This document shows positions 37,756 to 38,638 of a DNA stretch of 38,638 nucleotides, in pieces (within the stretch, counting starts at the first letter, position 1; each line of letters starts with the position of its first letter). A program made the position numbers and the translations under genes. Source of the DNA: Patescibacteria group bacterium. Its GTDB lineage: Bacteria > Patescibacteriota > Minisyncoccia > Phycocordibacterales > UBA918. The notes beneath the pieces were generated by a model. The model was not told the origin of the DNA, did not search any database, and worked only from the letters and a program-made list of their open reading frames with translations. The DNA lies in NCBI GenBank assembly GCA_019750255.1, contig JAIEOU010000011.1, positions 1 to 38,638 of the forward strand, in the 5' to 3' direction.

Positions 37756-38409
37756 ATGACCTCCGGCCTTGAACAAAGCCTCACTTCTCTCATTGAGGCA
37801 ATACCACTTGAGTTATTTGCCTTCATCGCTTCCTTTATTGAAGAAGTAATTGCCCCGATCCCTTCAGCAGGAGTACTTGTTCTCACCGGATCCTTTGCTG
37901 CAGTTCAAGGTCGGACCGTTCTGGAGCTCATCCCGCTCGTAGTCATAGCTGCCGCCGGAAAAGCACTCGGGGCTATCATTGTTTATTTTTTTGCGGATAA
38001 GATATCTCACTTTGTGTTCCGCAGTTTCGGAAAGTGGTTTAAGGTTAGCTCCGAGGAAGTCAGTGAGCTCGGCAAGCGCATAACCGGTACGCCTCGTGAT
38101 TACCTTATTCTCACCGCCTGTCGAGCGCTTCCTATCATTCCTTCTTCAGCCATGTCGGTTGGATGCGGGGTGCTCAAAATTCCCTTCCGTCTTTTTATGA
38201 TTACCACTGTCATTGGCACAATCGTGCGGGACAGTGTATTCATTTATGCCGGATATACGGGAGCGGATTTCCTGAAGCGCCTTACCGAACATTCAGTCAG
38301 TATTGAATCGTACGTCCAGCTCGGTATCGTCAGTGCGGTAATACTGGTGTTTATTTATATTTATGTGCGCCGCTCACGAAAAGCCAAAGACGAACACCCC
38401 TCTATTTAA
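37756..38409 (+). CDS. DedA/VTT-domain membrane protein
   Basis: ORF 217 aa; IASFIEEVIAPIPSAGVLVLTGSFA...FRSFGKWFKVSSEEV...LTACRALPIIPSSAMSVGCGVLKIPF. Confidence 0.85.
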   Translation: MTSGLEQSLTSLIEAIPLELFAFIASFIEEVIAPIPSAGVLVLTGSFAAVQGRTVLELIPLVVIAAAGKALGAIIVYFFADKISHFVFRSFGKWFKVSSEEVSELGKRITGTPRDYLILTACRALPIIPSSAMSVGCGVLKIPFRLFMITTVIGTIVRDSVFIYAGYTGADFLKRLTEHSVSIESYVQLGIVSAVILVFIYIYVRRSRKAKDEHPSI

Positions 38410-38450
38410 ATTACTGGCAGTATTTCCGAAGTAATTCTCCCAAGGCCGCA

Positions 38451-38638
38451 CGCTACCACTACTTTTCTCGCTTTGAGGCTCAAAAGTAATGAAGCGTCGA
38501 CATGAGGAAAATATAGTCGTAGCTTTGCTACTCCTTATTTCTGCTCCTCAGCCTGACGCTGCCACTACTTTTCTCGCTTTGAGGCTCAAAAGTAATGAAG
38601 CGTCGACATGAGGAAAATATAGTCGTAGCTTTGCTACT
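38451..38638 (-). repeat. 106-bp tandem repeat (copies C and D of structured intergenic repeat; D truncated by window end)
   Basis: acttttctcgctttgaggctcaaaagtaatgaagcgtcgacatgaggaaaatatagtcgtagctttgctact at 38461-38532 and again at 38567-38638. Confidence 0.9.

Overview
A 38.6-kb bacterial window whose dense, small-genome gene content fits a Candidate Phyla Radiation (Parcubacteria-like) genome. That taxonomic reading is inference. The left end (about 50-4400) is a compact sulfur/persulfide-handling operon: a CsoR/CstR-type repressor, persulfide dioxygenase-like MBL protein, split YeeE/YedE pair, DUF442 phosphatase-like protein and TauE/SafE. It has a promoter/operator palindrome and is bracketed by imperfect direct repeats that include the 3' end of an intact tRNA-Ser(GGA), the topology expected of a tRNA-targeted island. 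The rest is mostly housekeeping and envelope genes: groES/groEL, secG, RNase J, htpX, lemA, htrA, mutY-like, class II photolyase, a GH-A/EamA/GH1 glycan cassette, dsbA-like, dgkA, mgtE, a beta-carbonic-anhydrase-like/SulP pair and DedA. The most interesting unexplained signals are: (1) the tRNA-bounded sulfur island; (2) a structured intergenic repeat family (about 100-bp units) downstream of groEL and again as a 106-bp tandem repeat at the window end, with compensatory stem changes between copies; (3) a nested palindromic element of about 128 bp at 7524-7651 overlapping a stop codon; (4) the CA-like/SulP pair with an intercistronic hairpin; (5) a frameshifted amidase and a remnant of a second GH1 gene. 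No CRISPR array, rRNA, integrase or transposase was seen.
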